DNA of 64,000 bases, from positions 434,001 to 498,000 of the forward strand of contig NZ_CP007511.1 of the NCBI RefSeq assembly GCF_000818015.1. The letters are read 5' to 3'. Origin of the DNA: Stutzerimonas balearica DSM 6083. Its GTDB lineage: Bacteria > Pseudomonadota > Gammaproteobacteria > Pseudomonadales > Pseudomonadaceae. The position numbers were made by a program, and so were the translations under genes. The notes under the pieces were generated by a model, which was given only the letters and a program-made list of their open reading frames with translations, was not told where the DNA came from and made no database searches. Of the stretch, positions 49,098 through 59,258 are shown one piece after another (the first letter of the stretch is position 1; the number at the start of each line of letters is the position of its first letter).

Positions 49098-49622
49098 ATG
49101 AAGACCCTGACCGATCACCTCGCCCAATACGCGGCCTATCACCGCGACCCGCGCAACCTGCTCACGCACTTCATCGGCATCCCGATGATCGTGGTGGCGG
49201 TGGCGATCCTGCTGTCGCGCCCCGGAGCCGAATACGCCGGCCTTTGGCTGAGCCCGCTGTTGCCGGTCGCGCTGGCCGCAGCGGTCTTCTATCTGCGTCT
49301 GGATCTTCGCTACGGCATCCTGATGGCGGCCTTTCTCGCCGTTTGCGTCTGGCTGGGCGCCGTCTTGGCCCGAGCGCCGCTCCCGCTCTGGCTGAGCGCC
49401 GGCCTCGGCTTGTTCGTCGTCGGTTGGATCATCCAGTTCGTCGGCCACTACTTCGAGGGGCGCAAGCCGGCATTCGTCGACGACCTCAGCGGGCTGATCG
49501 TCGGGCCACTGTTCGTCGCCGCCGAGCTCGGCTTCCTCTGCGGGCTGCGTGAGCCGCTGCGTCTAGCCATCGAGGCGCGGGTCGGGCCGGTCCGCCAGCG
49601 TGACCGCCGCGCCGAGGCCTGA
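49098..49622 (+). CDS. Mpo1-like (DUF962) membrane protein
   Basis: A 174-residue protein with four hydrophobic helices and the family motifs YHRDPRNLLTHFIGIP and WIIQFVGHYFEGRKPAF, whose histidines match the iron ligands of yeast Mpo1, a dioxygenase in fatty-acid alpha-oxidation. ATG 49098 was preferred to 49038 because GGAG lies eight bases upstream and the family starts there. Activity in bacteria is not established. Confidence 0.83.
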   Translation: MKTLTDHLAQYAAYHRDPRNLLTHFIGIPMIVVAVAILLSRPGAEYAGLWLSPLLPVALAAAVFYLRLDLRYGILMAAFLAVCVWLGAVLARAPLPLWLSAGLGLFVVGWIIQFVGHYFEGRKPAFVDDLSGLIVGPLFVAAELGFLCGLREPLRLAIEARVGPVRQRDRRAEA

Positions 49623-49634
49623 CGCCGTTCGGCT

Positions 49635-50378
49635 TTACTGGCCGAGCGCCATCCACTGGTCGCTCAGGCTGCGCGTGTGCCGATCCACGGTGATCGGAGC
49701 AAACGGCCGGCCCGAAGCCGTCGAGAAGTTGTTGCTGGCGCTGTTCATGTCCTCGAGAGCGACCTTGAGAAAATCCCAGCGGGTCTTCAGCGAGGCCAGT
49801 TTCGATTCCTGCCCCTGAAGGGTGGCGAACTCGGCGTCGATTGCCGGCACCAGCTGCCGTTCGTCCTGGCCGAGATAAGTGTCGGGTTGTTCGCGGGCGG
49901 TCTCGAATGAACCGATGTAGGCGCGGCTCAGATACTGCACCGCAAGGTATTCGACCTTGGCCGGCAGTTCGGCATGTACGCCCGGCCCCTGCTGGGCGCG
50001 CGCGGCGGTGAGGAAGTCGCGCAAGGCCTTGCTCAGCTCCAGCGGCCAGCCCCAGGGCATGTCGTCTTCCTTGAAACCAAAGGCCGCCCCCTCGCGTAGC
50101 TTGGCTTCGAGCGCTCGGTGGCTCTCACGCAGCGGCGAGCTGACCGAGGGCAGGGCCTGCAGCGCTGTATCCAGCGCCTGGATGTCGCGCTCCATGCGGG
50201 CCAGGTGGGCCTTCTGAAAGCCTTCGCCGCGGTACAGCAGCAGGCTGCTGGTGGCGCGACTGGCGTGGATCTGCAGGGTCTGCAGGGTAGAGAGTTCCTG
50301 CTCGGTGGCGCTCTCGGCCAAGGCGGGTAGCCAGCCGAGTAACAGCACCAAGAGCCATATCCCTATGCGATGGCGCAT
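49635..50378 (-). CDS. Conserved secreted protein of unknown function
   Basis: A 247-residue protein with a signal peptide (about 1-22, IGIWLLVLLLGWLPALA) and a mostly helical mature part. I do not recognise a domain. The conserved-looking segment ALEDMNSASNNFSTASGRPF lies near the C-terminus. AAGGAG precedes ATG 50378. It converges on the Mpo1-like gene. Probably periplasmic. Confidence 0.75.
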   Translation of the reverse strand: MRHRIGIWLLVLLLGWLPALAESATEQELSTLQTLQIHASRATSSLLLYRGEGFQKAHLARMERDIQALDTALQALPSVSSPLRESHRALEAKLREGAAFGFKEDDMPWGWPLELSKALRDFLTAARAQQGPGVHAELPAKVEYLAVQYLSRAYIGSFETAREQPDTYLGQDERQLVPAIDAEFATLQGQESKLASLKTRWDFLKVALEDMNSASNNFSTASGRPFAPITVDRHTRSLSDQWMALGQ

Positions 50379-50505
50379 TGTTGTGCTCCTTTTTTGTTTT
50401 TATCGAAGCGGTATCGCGTGCGCAGTTGGCAATCGCAGAGACTAGACCACCACTGGCGAAGTGGTATCACCCCAAAGAACGATTTTCTCGCCGCGGGTGT
50501 GGCCG

Positions 50506-52053
50506 TTAGAGCATGCGTTCGAAGCCGATGACGTCAGTCAGCCAGGCATTGAGGCGACGCCACAGACCGCCCGGCTCCTTGAGCAGCAGGTGGCGCCGGC
50601 CATTGTCCTCGGCCAGCCAGGCGAGTACCTGCTCACCGTCACGCTCGATCAGCCGCACTTCGTAGCTGATCGCCGGAGCCATACCTTCCAGCGTCAGGCG
50701 CTGCACTTCGGCCGCCAACTCGGGGCTTTCCACCAGAATCCCCACCTCGGTGTTCCACAGCACCGAGCGCGGGTCGAAATTCAGCGAGCCGATAAAGACC
50801 CGTTGTCGATCGAACACGGCCGCCTTGCTGTGCAGGCTCGACTCGGACTCGCCGAACAGGTTGTACGAGGTTTTTTCATCCGGCTGACGCCGCATTTCGA
50901 ACAGCCGCACGCCGCGTTCGAGCAGCTCCCGTCGATACGGGGCGTAGCCGCCGTGCACCGCGGGTACGTCGGTAGCCTCCAGGGAGTTGGTCAATACGCG
51001 GACGGTGGCGCCCGCCTCGGCGAGCCCGGCCAGATAGTCGACGCCTTCGTCGGTCGGCACGAAATAGGCCGAGACCAGGGTCAGCTCACGCTTTACCGAG
51101 CCCAGGGCAGGTGCGAGTTGAGTGGTCAAAAGCAGTTCCGGGCCGGGCAGCCCGGGGGCGGTGACCTTGTCCGGAGCGTCCCACATGGCCTGGCCGGGCG
51201 CCCAGATCATCTCGTCCAGCCATTGCCGCAGCTGCGGTTGTTGCCGATAGCGCAGCAGCCGGTGGTAAAGCGCGTCGGCCTCGCGGCGTGCCTTGTCGAG
51301 CGACCGGTGTAGCTGGCGGCGGGCCTTGTCCAGGCTCGCCTGGCGCGGAGGCCGCCAGAGAAACTGCTCGATCGGCACGCTCAGGCTGTGGTTCCAGTAC
51401 TGATCGAAGCTGTCGGCCAACTGCCGCGCCACCGGGCCGGCGGCGAGCAGGTCGATGTCGGTGAAGTTCAGCCGCTGGTCGGCATCGTAGTATTCGTCGC
51501 CGAGGTTGCGCCCGCCGACGATGGCCAGGTGACTGTCGGCGAGCATCAGTTTGTTGTGCATGCGCCGATGTTGCTGCGACAGATGCAGCAGGCGCCCGAG
51601 GGCGCGCGTTATACCGGTGCTGCGGCCGAGGTGCAGCGGATTGAACACGCGGATCTGGATGTTCGGATGGGCGGCCAGGGTCGCGATGCGGTAATCGCCC
51701 CCGTCACTGGCGGTGTCATCGAGCAGCAGGCGGATGCGCACGCCACGGTCGGCGGCGGCGAGCAACTCGACGACCAGGGCGCGCGTCGACAGGCCGTCGT
51801 GGAGGATGTAGTACTGGATGTCCAGGCTCCGGCTGGCGGCACGAATCATCTCGGCGCGCGCCGCGAAGGCTTCGTTGCTCTGCGGCAGCAGCCGATAGCC
51901 CGACTGGCCGGCGGCGTGCCCGGCAGCCAGTTGCTCGATGCGCTGTACCAGCGGCGAACTCTCGGCGGGCAACGCCTGGCTCGGCTCGGGGCGAGGATGG
52001 CTGGCGCAGCCGACCAGCGCCAGCACGATCAGTAGCAGCAGGGACGCGCGCAC
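50506..52053 (-). CDS. Phospholipase D-family lipoprotein (cardiolipin synthase-like)
   Basis: A 515-residue protein with a lipoprotein signal (VLALVGCAS) and two PLD domains. The first HKD motif is in RRMHNKLMLADSHLAIVGGRN, the second in SLHSKAAVFDRQRVFIGSLN, so both catalytic histidines are present. Such proteins hydrolyse or transfer phosphatidyl groups; ClsC-like or YmdC-like activity is possible. GTG 52053 was chosen with AGGACA upstream; the longer frame reads antisense to the oxidase gene. Between PuuB-like and unknown secreted protein genes. Confidence 0.85.
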   Translation of the reverse strand: MRASLLLLIVLALVGCASHPRPEPSQALPAESSPLVQRIEQLAAGHAAGQSGYRLLPQSNEAFAARAEMIRAASRSLDIQYYILHDGLSTRALVVELLAAADRGVRIRLLLDDTASDGGDYRIATLAAHPNIQIRVFNPLHLGRSTGITRALGRLLHLSQQHRRMHNKLMLADSHLAIVGGRNLGDEYYDADQRLNFTDIDLLAAGPVARQLADSFDQYWNHSLSVPIEQFLWRPPRQASLDKARRQLHRSLDKARREADALYHRLLRYRQQPQLRQWLDEMIWAPGQAMWDAPDKVTAPGLPGPELLLTTQLAPALGSVKRELTLVSAYFVPTDEGVDYLAGLAEAGATVRVLTNSLEATDVPAVHGGYAPYRRELLERGVRLFEMRRQPDEKTSYNLFGESESSLHSKAAVFDRQRVFIGSLNFDPRSVLWNTEVGILVESPELAAEVQRLTLEGMAPAISYEVRLIERDGEQVLAWLAEDNGRRHLLLKEPGGLWRRLNAWLTDVIGFERML

Positions 52054-52109
52054 GGTGGTGTCCTGTCCGGGAGGCTCGTTTCGCTTGGACGCCGGCCCGC
52101 GAGCGAAAT

Positions 52110-53432
52110 TCAGAAGCGGTCCTTGAACCGATACCAGAGCATGCCCAGCGCGAGCAGTGGCGAGCGCAGCGCGCGACCACCGGGAAAAGCACGGTGCGGC
52201 ACGCGGGCGAACAGGTCGAAGCCCCGGCTCTGGCGCTCGGCGATGGCCTGACCGAGCAGGCGGCCGGCCAGGTGGGTGGCGTTGAGTCCATGGCCGGAGT
52301 AGGCCTGGGCGTAATAGATGTTGGGCTGATCGTCGAGTCGGCCGATCTGCGGCAGGCGGTTGGCGCCGATGCCGATCATGCCGCCCCAGGCGAAGTCGAG
52401 GCCGATGCCGCGCAGCTGTGGAAACACCTCGAGCATCTTCGGCTGCATGTACGCGCGGATGTCCTTTGGGTCCCTGCCGGAGTAGTGGCAGGCGCCGCCG
52501 AACAGCAGGCGGTGGTCGGCCGAGAGGCGAAAATAGTCGAGTGCCACGCGCTGGTCGCACACCGCCATGTTCTGCGGCAACAGTTCGCGCGCCAGGGGTT
52601 CGGGCAAACGCTCGGTGGCGATGATGTAGCTGCCGGCTGGCAGCACCCTGGCGGCGAGCCTGGGCTCGAGGCCGTTGAGGTAGGCATTGCAGGCCAGCAC
52701 CAGCGAATCGGCTTGCACGCTACCGCTGGCGGTTTCGATGCGCAGAGGCGTACCGGGGTGAATGCGCGTGACCGGTGAGTGTTCGTATAGCTGCACGCCC
52801 AAAGAGCGGGCGGCGTGCGCCTCGCCCAGGGCGAGGTTCAGCGGGTGCAGATGACCCGAGCCCATGTCGACCAGTCCGCCGAGGTAGCGCTGCGAGCCGA
52901 TGACAGTCGGCATGTTGACCCGTGAAACGCGCTGCAGCGCATGCGGATAGCCCAGGCGCTGCAGATCGGCGTATTCCTCGTCGAAGTTCTGCAGATGCCT
53001 GGGCTTGGTCGCCAGGTCGCAGTAGCCCCAGGTCAGATCGCAGTCGATGCCGTATCGCTCGATGCGCTCGCGCACGATCTGCACGGCCTCGATGCCCATG
53101 CGCTTGAGCTCGGTGACGCCTTCCTCGCCGAGCACGGAGCTGAACTGCTCGACGTCGTGGCCAACTCCGCGGATCAACTGGCCGCCGTTGCGGCCGCTGG
53201 CGCCCCAGCCGATTTGACGTGCTTCGAGAAGGATGACCGAGAGTCCGCGCTCGGCCAGTTCGATGGCGGTATTCAGCCCGCTGAAGCCGCCGCCGATCAC
53301 GCAGACGTCGGCGCGCTGCTCGCCTTCCAGGCGGGGCAGGTCGAGTTCGCGGTTGCGGCTCGCAGCATAGTAGGAAGGGGCGTGGTCGGCCTCGGCCGTC
53401 GGCGTGGCGCAGGAGTTCTGTTCGGTTCGCAT
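52110..53432 (-). CDS. FAD-dependent oxidoreductase, PuuB-like
   Basis: A 440-residue DAO-family flavoenzyme. The FAD motif DVCVIGGGFSGLNTAIELAERG is near residue 44, followed by GRNGGQLIRG, and a C-terminal GHGLNATHLAGRLLGQA. It resembles gamma-glutamylputrescine oxidase (PuuB/OrdL). Located between a PLD gene and lrp, it is not in a putrescine operon here, so the substrate is uncertain. Confidence 0.85.
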   Translation of the reverse strand: MRTEQNSCATPTAEADHAPSYYAASRNRELDLPRLEGEQRADVCVIGGGFSGLNTAIELAERGLSVILLEARQIGWGASGRNGGQLIRGVGHDVEQFSSVLGEEGVTELKRMGIEAVQIVRERIERYGIDCDLTWGYCDLATKPRHLQNFDEEYADLQRLGYPHALQRVSRVNMPTVIGSQRYLGGLVDMGSGHLHPLNLALGEAHAARSLGVQLYEHSPVTRIHPGTPLRIETASGSVQADSLVLACNAYLNGLEPRLAARVLPAGSYIIATERLPEPLARELLPQNMAVCDQRVALDYFRLSADHRLLFGGACHYSGRDPKDIRAYMQPKMLEVFPQLRGIGLDFAWGGMIGIGANRLPQIGRLDDQPNIYYAQAYSGHGLNATHLAGRLLGQAIAERQSRGFDLFARVPHRAFPGGRALRSPLLALGMLWYRFKDRF

Positions 53433-53531
53433 GCGCCCTAGGGTAGACCGGCAGCGGCGCGCAGGGCAAAACCTCGGACAGGGCAGATCGGCCGAAACGG
53501 CTGGCGCATGGCGCCGCAGGCGGCCGGTCGC

Positions 53532-54020
53532 TCAGTCAGGTACCGGCAGCTCCAGCGATTCCTTGACCTCTTCCATGACGATGTAGCTCTTCGATTCGCG
53601 GACATGCGGCAGCTTGAGGAGGATGTCGCCGAGCAGCTTGCGGTACGACGCCATCTCCGAGATGCGCGCCTTGATCAGGTAGTCGAAGTCGCCGGACACC
53701 AGATGGCATTCGAGCACATGCGGCAGCTTCAGCACGGCACGACGAAACTCCTCGAAGATGTCGCCGGACTTGTAGGCCAGGCTGATCTCGACGAACACCA
53801 GCAGGCCGGCCTTGAGGTGCTGCGGGTTCAGGCGCGCCGAATAGCCGAGGATGATGCCTTCGCGCTCCAGGCGGCGGACGCGCTCCGTGCAGGGGGTGGT
53901 CGACAGCCCGACCCGCTCACCCAGCTCGGTGAAGGGGAGGCGACCTTCGGCCTGGAGGATGCGCAGGATATGGCGGTCGATCTTGTCCAGTTCGCGGCGA
54001 GCCTGATGGCGGGTTCGCAT
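53532..54020 (-). CDS. lrp: Lrp/AsnC-family regulator of the dad genes
   Basis: A 162-residue Lrp-type regulator with an N-terminal helix-turn-helix (LPFTELGERVGLSTTPCTERVRRL) and a C-terminal RAM ligand domain (GDFDYLIKARISEM). It is divergent from dadA across 151 bp. In P. aeruginosa the equivalent gene (DadR/Lrp) activates alanine catabolism. GGAGG precedes ATG 54020. Confidence 0.93.
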   Translation of the reverse strand: MRTRHQARRELDKIDRHILRILQAEGRLPFTELGERVGLSTTPCTERVRRLEREGIILGYSARLNPQHLKAGLLVFVEISLAYKSGDIFEEFRRAVLKLPHVLECHLVSGDFDYLIKARISEMASYRKLLGDILLKLPHVRESKSYIVMEEVKESLELPVPD

Positions 54021-54110
54021 GGGTAAATAACCTCCACAGAAAGGCTTGGTGCCGTTAATAAACGCCGAATTTAGCCGTTTATATAGGGAATAACACTAGA
54101 TAGGCCTTTC

Positions 54111-54116
54111 TATACT
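54111..54116 (+). promoter_or_regulatory. Possible -10 element of the dadA promoter
   Basis: TATACT lies 55 bp before dadA in an AT-rich divergent region (about 54055-54116), which is the likely Lrp-binding stretch. No consensus -35 is present, as expected for an activator-dependent promoter. Confidence 0.4.
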
Positions 54117-54171
54117 CGCCTCAAGAACGACTCTCGGATAAGTCCGCGGCGAACGGGCGAGGAGGCTTGCA

Positions 54172-55470
54172 ATGCGTGTTCTGGTATTGGGCGGTGGCGT
54201 GGTTGGCACGGCCAGCGCTTACTATCTGGCCAGGGCCGGCTTCGAGGTGGTGGTGGTCGATCGCCAGCCGGCGGTGGCCATGGAAACCAGCTTCGCCAAT
54301 GCCGGACAGGTATCGCCGGGCTATGCCTCACCCTGGGCCGCGCCGGGCGTACCGCTCAAGGCGATCAAGTGGCTGTTGCAGCGCCACGCGCCGTTGGCGA
54401 TCAAGCTCACCGGTGACGTCGCTCAATACCTGTGGATGGCGCAGATGCTGCGCAACTGCACGGCGGCGCGCTATGCGGTGAACAAGGAGCGCATGGTGCG
54501 TCTGTCCGAATACAGTCGCGACTGCCTTGACGAGCTGCGTGCTGAAACCGGCATTGGCTACGAAGGGCGCCAGTTGGGCACCACCCAGTTGTTCCGCACC
54601 CAGGCGCAACTTGACGCCGCAGCGAAGGACATCGCGGTGCTCGAGCGCTCCGGCGTGCCTTACGAATTGCTCGACCGCAACGGCATCGCGCGCGCCGAGC
54701 CGGCGTTGGCGAAGGTGGCTCACAAACTGGCCGGCGCGCTGCGCCTGCCCAATGACCAGACCGGCGATTGCCAGATGTTCACCACTCGCCTGGCGGAAAT
54801 GGCCCGTGAACTTGGTGTCGAGTTCCGCTTCGGGCGGGATATCCAGCGCCTCGAACACCAGGGCGACCGCCTCGCCGGCGTCTGGATCGATGGCCAGCTG
54901 GAGACCGCCGATCGCTACGTCCTCGCATTGGGCAGCTACAGCCCGCAGATGCTCAAGCCGCTGGGCATTCGCGCGCCGGTCTACCCGCTCAAGGGCTATT
55001 CGCTGACCGTGCCGATCACCGATCCGGGCATGGCCCCGATGTCCACCGTGCTCGACGAGACCTACAAGGTGGCGATCACCCGTTTCGATCAGCGCATCCG
55101 CGTCGGCGGCATGGCCGAGATCGCCGGCTACGACCTGTCGCTCAACCCGCGCCGGCGCGAGACGCTGGAGATGGTCGTCAACGACCTCTATCCGCTGGGC
55201 GGCGACACGCACGAAGCGGTATTCTGGACCGGACTTCGCCCGGCCACGCCGGACGGTACCCCGATCATTGGCGCGACGCCCTATCGCAACCTGTTCCTCA
55301 ACACCGGGCATGGCACGCTCGGCTGGACCATGGCCTGTGGCTCCGGTCGGGTGCTGGCCGATCTGCTGGCCTCGAAGCGGCCGCAGATCAGCACCGATGG
55401 GCTGGACATTTCTCGATACGGCTACCGCAAGGAGCAACGCAAGCATGCCCATCCGGCGTCTGCACACTGA
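54172..55470 (+). CDS. dadA: D-amino acid dehydrogenase DadA
   Basis: A 432-residue membrane-associated flavoenzyme. It has [23 protein letters not shown] and then [20 protein letters not shown], signature of DadA, and the C-terminal [20 protein letters not shown] and [16 protein letters not shown]. It oxidises D-alanine and other D-amino acids to 2-oxo acids, with electrons passing to the respiratory chain. GAGGAGG precedes ATG 54172. It overlaps the following ridA-like gene by 26 bp. Confidence 0.96.
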   Translation: MRVLVLGGGVVGTASAYYLARAGFEVVVVDRQPAVAMETSFANAGQVSPGYASPWAAPGVPLKAIKWLLQRHAPLAIKLTGDVAQYLWMAQMLRNCTAARYAVNKERMVRLSEYSRDCLDELRAETGIGYEGRQLGTTQLFRTQAQLDAAAKDIAVLERSGVPYELLDRNGIARAEPALAKVAHKLAGALRLPNDQTGDCQMFTTRLAEMARELGVEFRFGRDIQRLEHQGDRLAGVWIDGQLETADRYVLALGSYSPQMLKPLGIRAPVYPLKGYSLTVPITDPGMAPMSTVLDETYKVAITRFDQRIRVGGMAEIAGYDLSLNPRRRETLEMVVNDLYPLGGDTHEAVFWTGLRPATPDGTPIIGATPYRNLFLNTGHGTLGWTMACGSGRVLADLLASKRPQISTDGLDISRYGYRKEQRKHAHPASAH

Positions 55471-55819
55471 AACCCGCTACAGCGAGGCGGTCATCCATAG
55501 CGGCACGGTCTATCTCTCGGGACAGCTGGCTGACGATCTGTCCGGGGACATCCGCCAGCAGACCCGCGAAACGCTCGCCAGCATCGATCGCCTGCTGGCC
55601 GAGGTGGGCACCGACAAGACACGCCTGTTGTCGGCGCTGATACACCTGCGTGACATCGACGGTGACTACGCCGGCATGAACGAGGTGTGGGACGCCTGGG
55701 TCCCGGCGGGTTCCGCGCCAGCGAGAACCACCGTCAGGGCCGAGATGTACGCGCCGCAGGTGCGCGTCGAGATCACGGTCGTCGCCGCGCTGCCGGACCT
55801 CTCCGGGCCCGATCTCTAA
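55445..55819 (+). CDS. RidA-family protein linked to dadA
   Basis: A 124-residue RidA/YjgF protein ([20 protein letters not shown] and [20 protein letters not shown]). It is the second RidA paralog in the window. It overlaps the dadA end by 26 bp and is thus coupled to it. It probably hydrolyses imine intermediates released by D-amino acid oxidation. I recall the same gene after dadA in P. aeruginosa, where dadX follows; here no dadX is present. Confidence 0.92.
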   Translation: MPIRRLHTETRYSEAVIHSGTVYLSGQLADDLSGDIRQQTRETLASIDRLLAEVGTDKTRLLSALIHLRDIDGDYAGMNEVWDAWVPAGSAPARTTVRAEMYAPQVRVEITVVAALPDLSGPDL

Positions 55820-55935
55820 CACCGCCCAGGCGGCCAGTGCGCAAGAGCGCCTGGTCGCTTCGTCGTGTTGTAAATACTGAACGCGATTGCCATCATTGGC
55901 GCCAATCCGCATCGCTCTTAAAGGGGGCTCCCGTA

Positions 55936-56484
55936 TTGGACGTTGGCGTTCGTTTGCAGACCATCCGCAAGCTCAAGGGGCTCTCACAGCGCGAACTGGC
56001 CAAGCGCGCCGGGGTGACCAACAGCACCATCTCGATGATCGAGAAAAACAGCGTCAGCCCGTCGATCAGCTCGCTGAAAAAGGTGCTGGGCGGGATCCCC
56101 ATGTCGCTGGTGGAGTTCTTCTCGCCCGATTTCGATCAGGACGGCGATACCCAGGTGGTCTACAAGGCCGGCGAGCTGATCGATATCTCGGACGGCGCGG
56201 TGAGCATGAAACTCGTTGGCAAGGCCCATCCGGGGCGCGCCATCGCTTTCCTCGACGAGACCTATCCGCCGGGTACGGATACCGGCGAGGAAATGCTCAA
56301 CCACCAGGGCGAGGAGGCCGGCATGCTGATCGAGGGGCGGCTCGAACTTACCGTCAACGGTCAGACCTACATCCTCGAACGCGGCGACAGTTACTACTTC
56401 GAGAGCAGCAAGCCGCATCGCTTTCGCAATCCCTTCGACCAGCCGGCGCGGTTGATCAGTGCGACCACCCCGGCCAACTTCTGA
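55936..56484 (+). CDS. HTH-cupin (PuuR-like) transcriptional regulator
   Basis: A 182-residue protein. The Xre-type helix-turn-helix (about 5-60, GLSQRELAKRAGVTNSTISM) is followed by a C-terminal cupin domain (about 105-180, EEAGMLIEGRLELTVNGQTY and GDSYYFESSKPHRFRNP). It starts at TTG 55936, supported by AAGGGGG eight bases upstream and the MDVGVRLQTIRKLKG family start. PuuR-like relatives control polyamine or amino-acid catabolism; target here unknown. Confidence 0.9.
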   Translation: MDVGVRLQTIRKLKGLSQRELAKRAGVTNSTISMIEKNSVSPSISSLKKVLGGIPMSLVEFFSPDFDQDGDTQVVYKAGELIDISDGAVSMKLVGKAHPGRAIAFLDETYPPGTDTGEEMLNHQGEEAGMLIEGRLELTVNGQTYILERGDSYYFESSKPHRFRNPFDQPARLISATTPANF

Positions 56485-56627
56485 AAAAAGCGGCGACCGC
56501 TGGCGGTGCAATGCGACACAGGGTCGCTATGGCGGCGGATTGTTTCAGGCGGGCAGGCTTGTCGGTATACTACCGGCCGCTCGCGATACCGTGGCCGCGA
56601 GCGTAACCAGCCACATGAGGGTATAAG

Positions 56628-57053
56628 GTGAACCTGATTAAGAAGATCCTGGTAGCGCAGGCTGCCGTAGTGGCCCTGTGGGCAGTGAGCGCTCAGGCTG
56701 CGACCAATGATGATATCGCGGCACGTCTGAAGCCGGTTGGCGAAGTCTGCGTGCAGGGCGAAGAGTGTGCAGCTGCTGGCGCCGGTGCGGCTGCTGCAGC
56801 GGGTGGTGCAGCGCGCAGCGGTGCCGATGTGGTCGGCAAGTTCTGTAACGCCTGCCATGGCTCCGGCCTGCTCAACTCGCCGAAGGTTGGCGACACCGCC
56901 GCCTGGAAGGCCCGCGCCGATGCGGCTGGCGGTCTGGACACGCTGCTCCAGCACGCCATCAATGGTATCCGCGCCATGCCGCCGAAAGGCACCTGCGCCG
57001 ATTGCTCGGATGACGAACTGAAGGCCGCCATCGAGCACATGTCCGGCCTGTGA
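56628..57053 (+). CDS. cycB: Cytochrome c5
   Basis: A 141-residue periplasmic monoheme cytochrome. A signal peptide (about 1-25) is followed by an Ala/Gly-rich linker (about 48-66) with an extra Cys pair (Cys41 and Cys47), then the heme site CNACH (73-77), a Met ligand in RAMPPKG, and a CADC pair typical of c5. It shuttles electrons to terminal oxidases. The start is GTG 56628 behind GAGGGTATAAG. TATACT at 56566-56571 may be its -10. Confidence 0.93.
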   Translation: MNLIKKILVAQAAVVALWAVSAQAATNDDIAARLKPVGEVCVQGEECAAAGAGAAAAAGGAARSGADVVGKFCNACHGSGLLNSPKVGDTAAWKARADAAGGLDTLLQHAINGIRAMPPKGTCADCSDDELKAAIEHMSGL

Positions 57054-57078
57054 TCGCCACGCGCTGATCGCACCCGCA

Positions 57079-57110
57079 ACGAAGCCGCCCGATTGGGCGG
57101 CTTCGTCGTT
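57079..57110 (+). terminator. Rho-independent terminator after cytochrome c5 gene
   Basis: CGAAGCCGCCC-GATT-GGGCGGCTTCG is a perfect 11-bp stem followed by TCGTTT, 26 bp after the stop codon. Confidence 0.8.
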
Positions 57111-57200
57111 TCTGGCGGAGAAAAGCCGGGCTGGCGTCGGTCCATTGGACATGTACGGGCTGCGCATCCCGCGTGGCGCCGCCAGCTTCCAGAGGTCGAT

Positions 57201-57719
57201 ATGCCCAGCACCGCTCCGCAGCCGGAACAGCTCTTCTTTGCCAGCGACGGCCGAACGCCGAACAGCCCGCACCCCGTATTGCTCTACCGCGGTTTGCCCC
57301 TGGCCGGCGGCGATTACGCCAGCGCCTTCGAGCGGCTGTTCGCCAGTCATCTCTGGCCCGCGCAGTGGCGCGCCGGCGTGTATGACTATCAGCACTTCCA
57401 TTCGACGGCGCACGAAGTGCTGGGCGTCGCGCGCGGCCGTGCTCGGCTGAAGCTCGGCGGCGAATCCGGTCAGGAGGTGGAGGTGCAGGCCGGCGATGCG
57501 CTGGTGCTACCGGCCGGCACCGGGCATTGCCAGCTCGAGGCGAGTGACGATTTCGAGGTGGTCGGCGGCTATCCGCTCGAGCAGCGCTACGATGCCTTGC
57601 GGCCGGACGCTGACAGCCACGACCTGGCCGCCGCGAGGGCAGCACAGGTTCCCGTGCCGGTAAGCGATCCGGTCGGTGGTACGCAGGGTGCTCTGGTCGC
57701 GCTCTGGCGGCGTGGCTGA
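57201..57719 (+). CDS. Cupin-fold protein
   Basis: A 172-residue single-domain cupin (about 55-125: YDYQHFHSTAHEVLGVARG and GDALVLPAGTGHCQLEAS). The His residues could bind a metal. Similar proteins are annotated as cupin of unknown function. It starts at ATG 57201 behind AGAGG and ends three bases before the convergent xpt gene. Confidence 0.83.
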   Translation: MPSTAPQPEQLFFASDGRTPNSPHPVLLYRGLPLAGGDYASAFERLFASHLWPAQWRAGVYDYQHFHSTAHEVLGVARGRARLKLGGESGQEVEVQAGDALVLPAGTGHCQLEASDDFEVVGGYPLEQRYDALRPDADSHDLAAARAAQVPVPVSDPVGGTQGALVALWRRG

Positions 57720-57722
57720 AGC

Positions 57723-58307
<585 letters not shown>

Positions 58308-58367
58308 TCAAGCGAACCCCTTGGAAACAGGCCGGACAAGACCTCGGTGCAGCGCCATGAAACGGCA

Positions 58368-58396
58368 CGAGGCGACGCGTTTTTCGCGTCGCCTCG
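58368..58396. terminator. Perfect hairpin between DUF1080 gene and xpt
   Basis: CGAGGCGACGCG-TTTTT-CGCGTCGCCTCG is a perfect 12-bp stem with a 5-base loop, about 88 bp after the DUF1080 stop codon and 73 bp before xpt. It could end the upstream transcript. The absence of a T-run makes this uncertain. Confidence 0.45.
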
Positions 58397-58483
58397 TCGA
58401 ATGGCGCCAACACTGCGACTTTCCGCAGCCTGGAAAGCCGCGCATTCTCGCCTAAATCGACCCGCCAGTTCAAAGCGGGTATT

Positions 58484-59077
58484 TCAATCCACCGGTTCGA
58501 TCGACAAGCGGCGAAAGCGAACGGCCTCGCCATGGTGCTGCAGCACCAGATGGCCCTCGCTGGCCTGGGCGAAGCCGGCAAAGCCGGCGAACTTGCCGCC
58601 GCGCATCGCTTCGCGCAGCCCGGGGTCGTCCAGTGCGCAGGCCAATACTCGGCGCCCGGCCAGCCAATGCTCGACGTGCTGGCCTCGCAGGCTGACCGCG
58701 CCGCTGATGAATCTACCGTATTCGATCTGCGTAGCCGGCTCGGCGGCGCGCAACGCATAGAGCGCACCGTTGCGGGTGGTCGGCTGGCGGCCGTCGGGGT
58801 GGTGGGCGTCGTCGAGCAGCTGCATCTCCGGGCCGCTGTGCCAGGCCAGCTCGGCGGCCTCGTCGACGCGGTAGAACACGCCGGAGTTGCCGCGCTGCGG
58901 CAGGCTGAACTCGAAGCGGAAGACGAAATCACGGTAGCGCTGACGCGAGATCAGGTCGATGCGCGGCGCGCCGGCAATCGCCTGCAGCTCGTCGCCGGCC
59001 ACCTGCCAGCTGCCCTGCGGGAAGGCGTCGCAATGCCAGCCGCGCCATTGATCGGCGTTCAGTGGGTAGGGCTTCAC
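58484..59077 (-). CDS. DUF1080 (3-keto-disaccharide hydrolase-like) protein
   Basis: A 197-residue concanavalin-like domain protein with DUF1080 motifs DFVFRFEFSLPQRGNSGVFY, SGPEMQLLDDAHHPDG and the terminal GHLVLQHHGEAVRFRRLSI. It has no signal peptide. Family members bind or hydrolyse sugars, including 3-keto-disaccharides. GTG 59077 was chosen because GGAGGAG lies eight bases upstream; ATG 59146 would add 23 residues without a ribosome site. Divergent from the GAPDH gene. Confidence 0.82.
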   Translation of the reverse strand: MKPYPLNADQWRGWHCDAFPQGSWQVAGDELQAIAGAPRIDLISRQRYRDFVFRFEFSLPQRGNSGVFYRVDEAAELAWHSGPEMQLLDDAHHPDGRQPTTRNGALYALRAAEPATQIEYGRFISGAVSLRGQHVEHWLAGRRVLACALDDPGLREAMRGGKFAGFAGFAQASEGHLVLQHHGEAVRFRRLSIEPVD

Positions 59078-59258
59078 GGTCAGGGCTCCTCCGGTGCGGA
59101 TGGTCGGCGCGGGCGGCTTGCGGGACGAGGACTCAAGGGCTGACATCAGCCGCCATCTGAGCGATCCGACCCGTCTACCGACGATGGGTTCGGCAATGGG
59201 AACGCAGCTCTGGCACGGGCGCCTAAGCTTGTGTCAGCCCCTCTCACTGGAGACTGTC

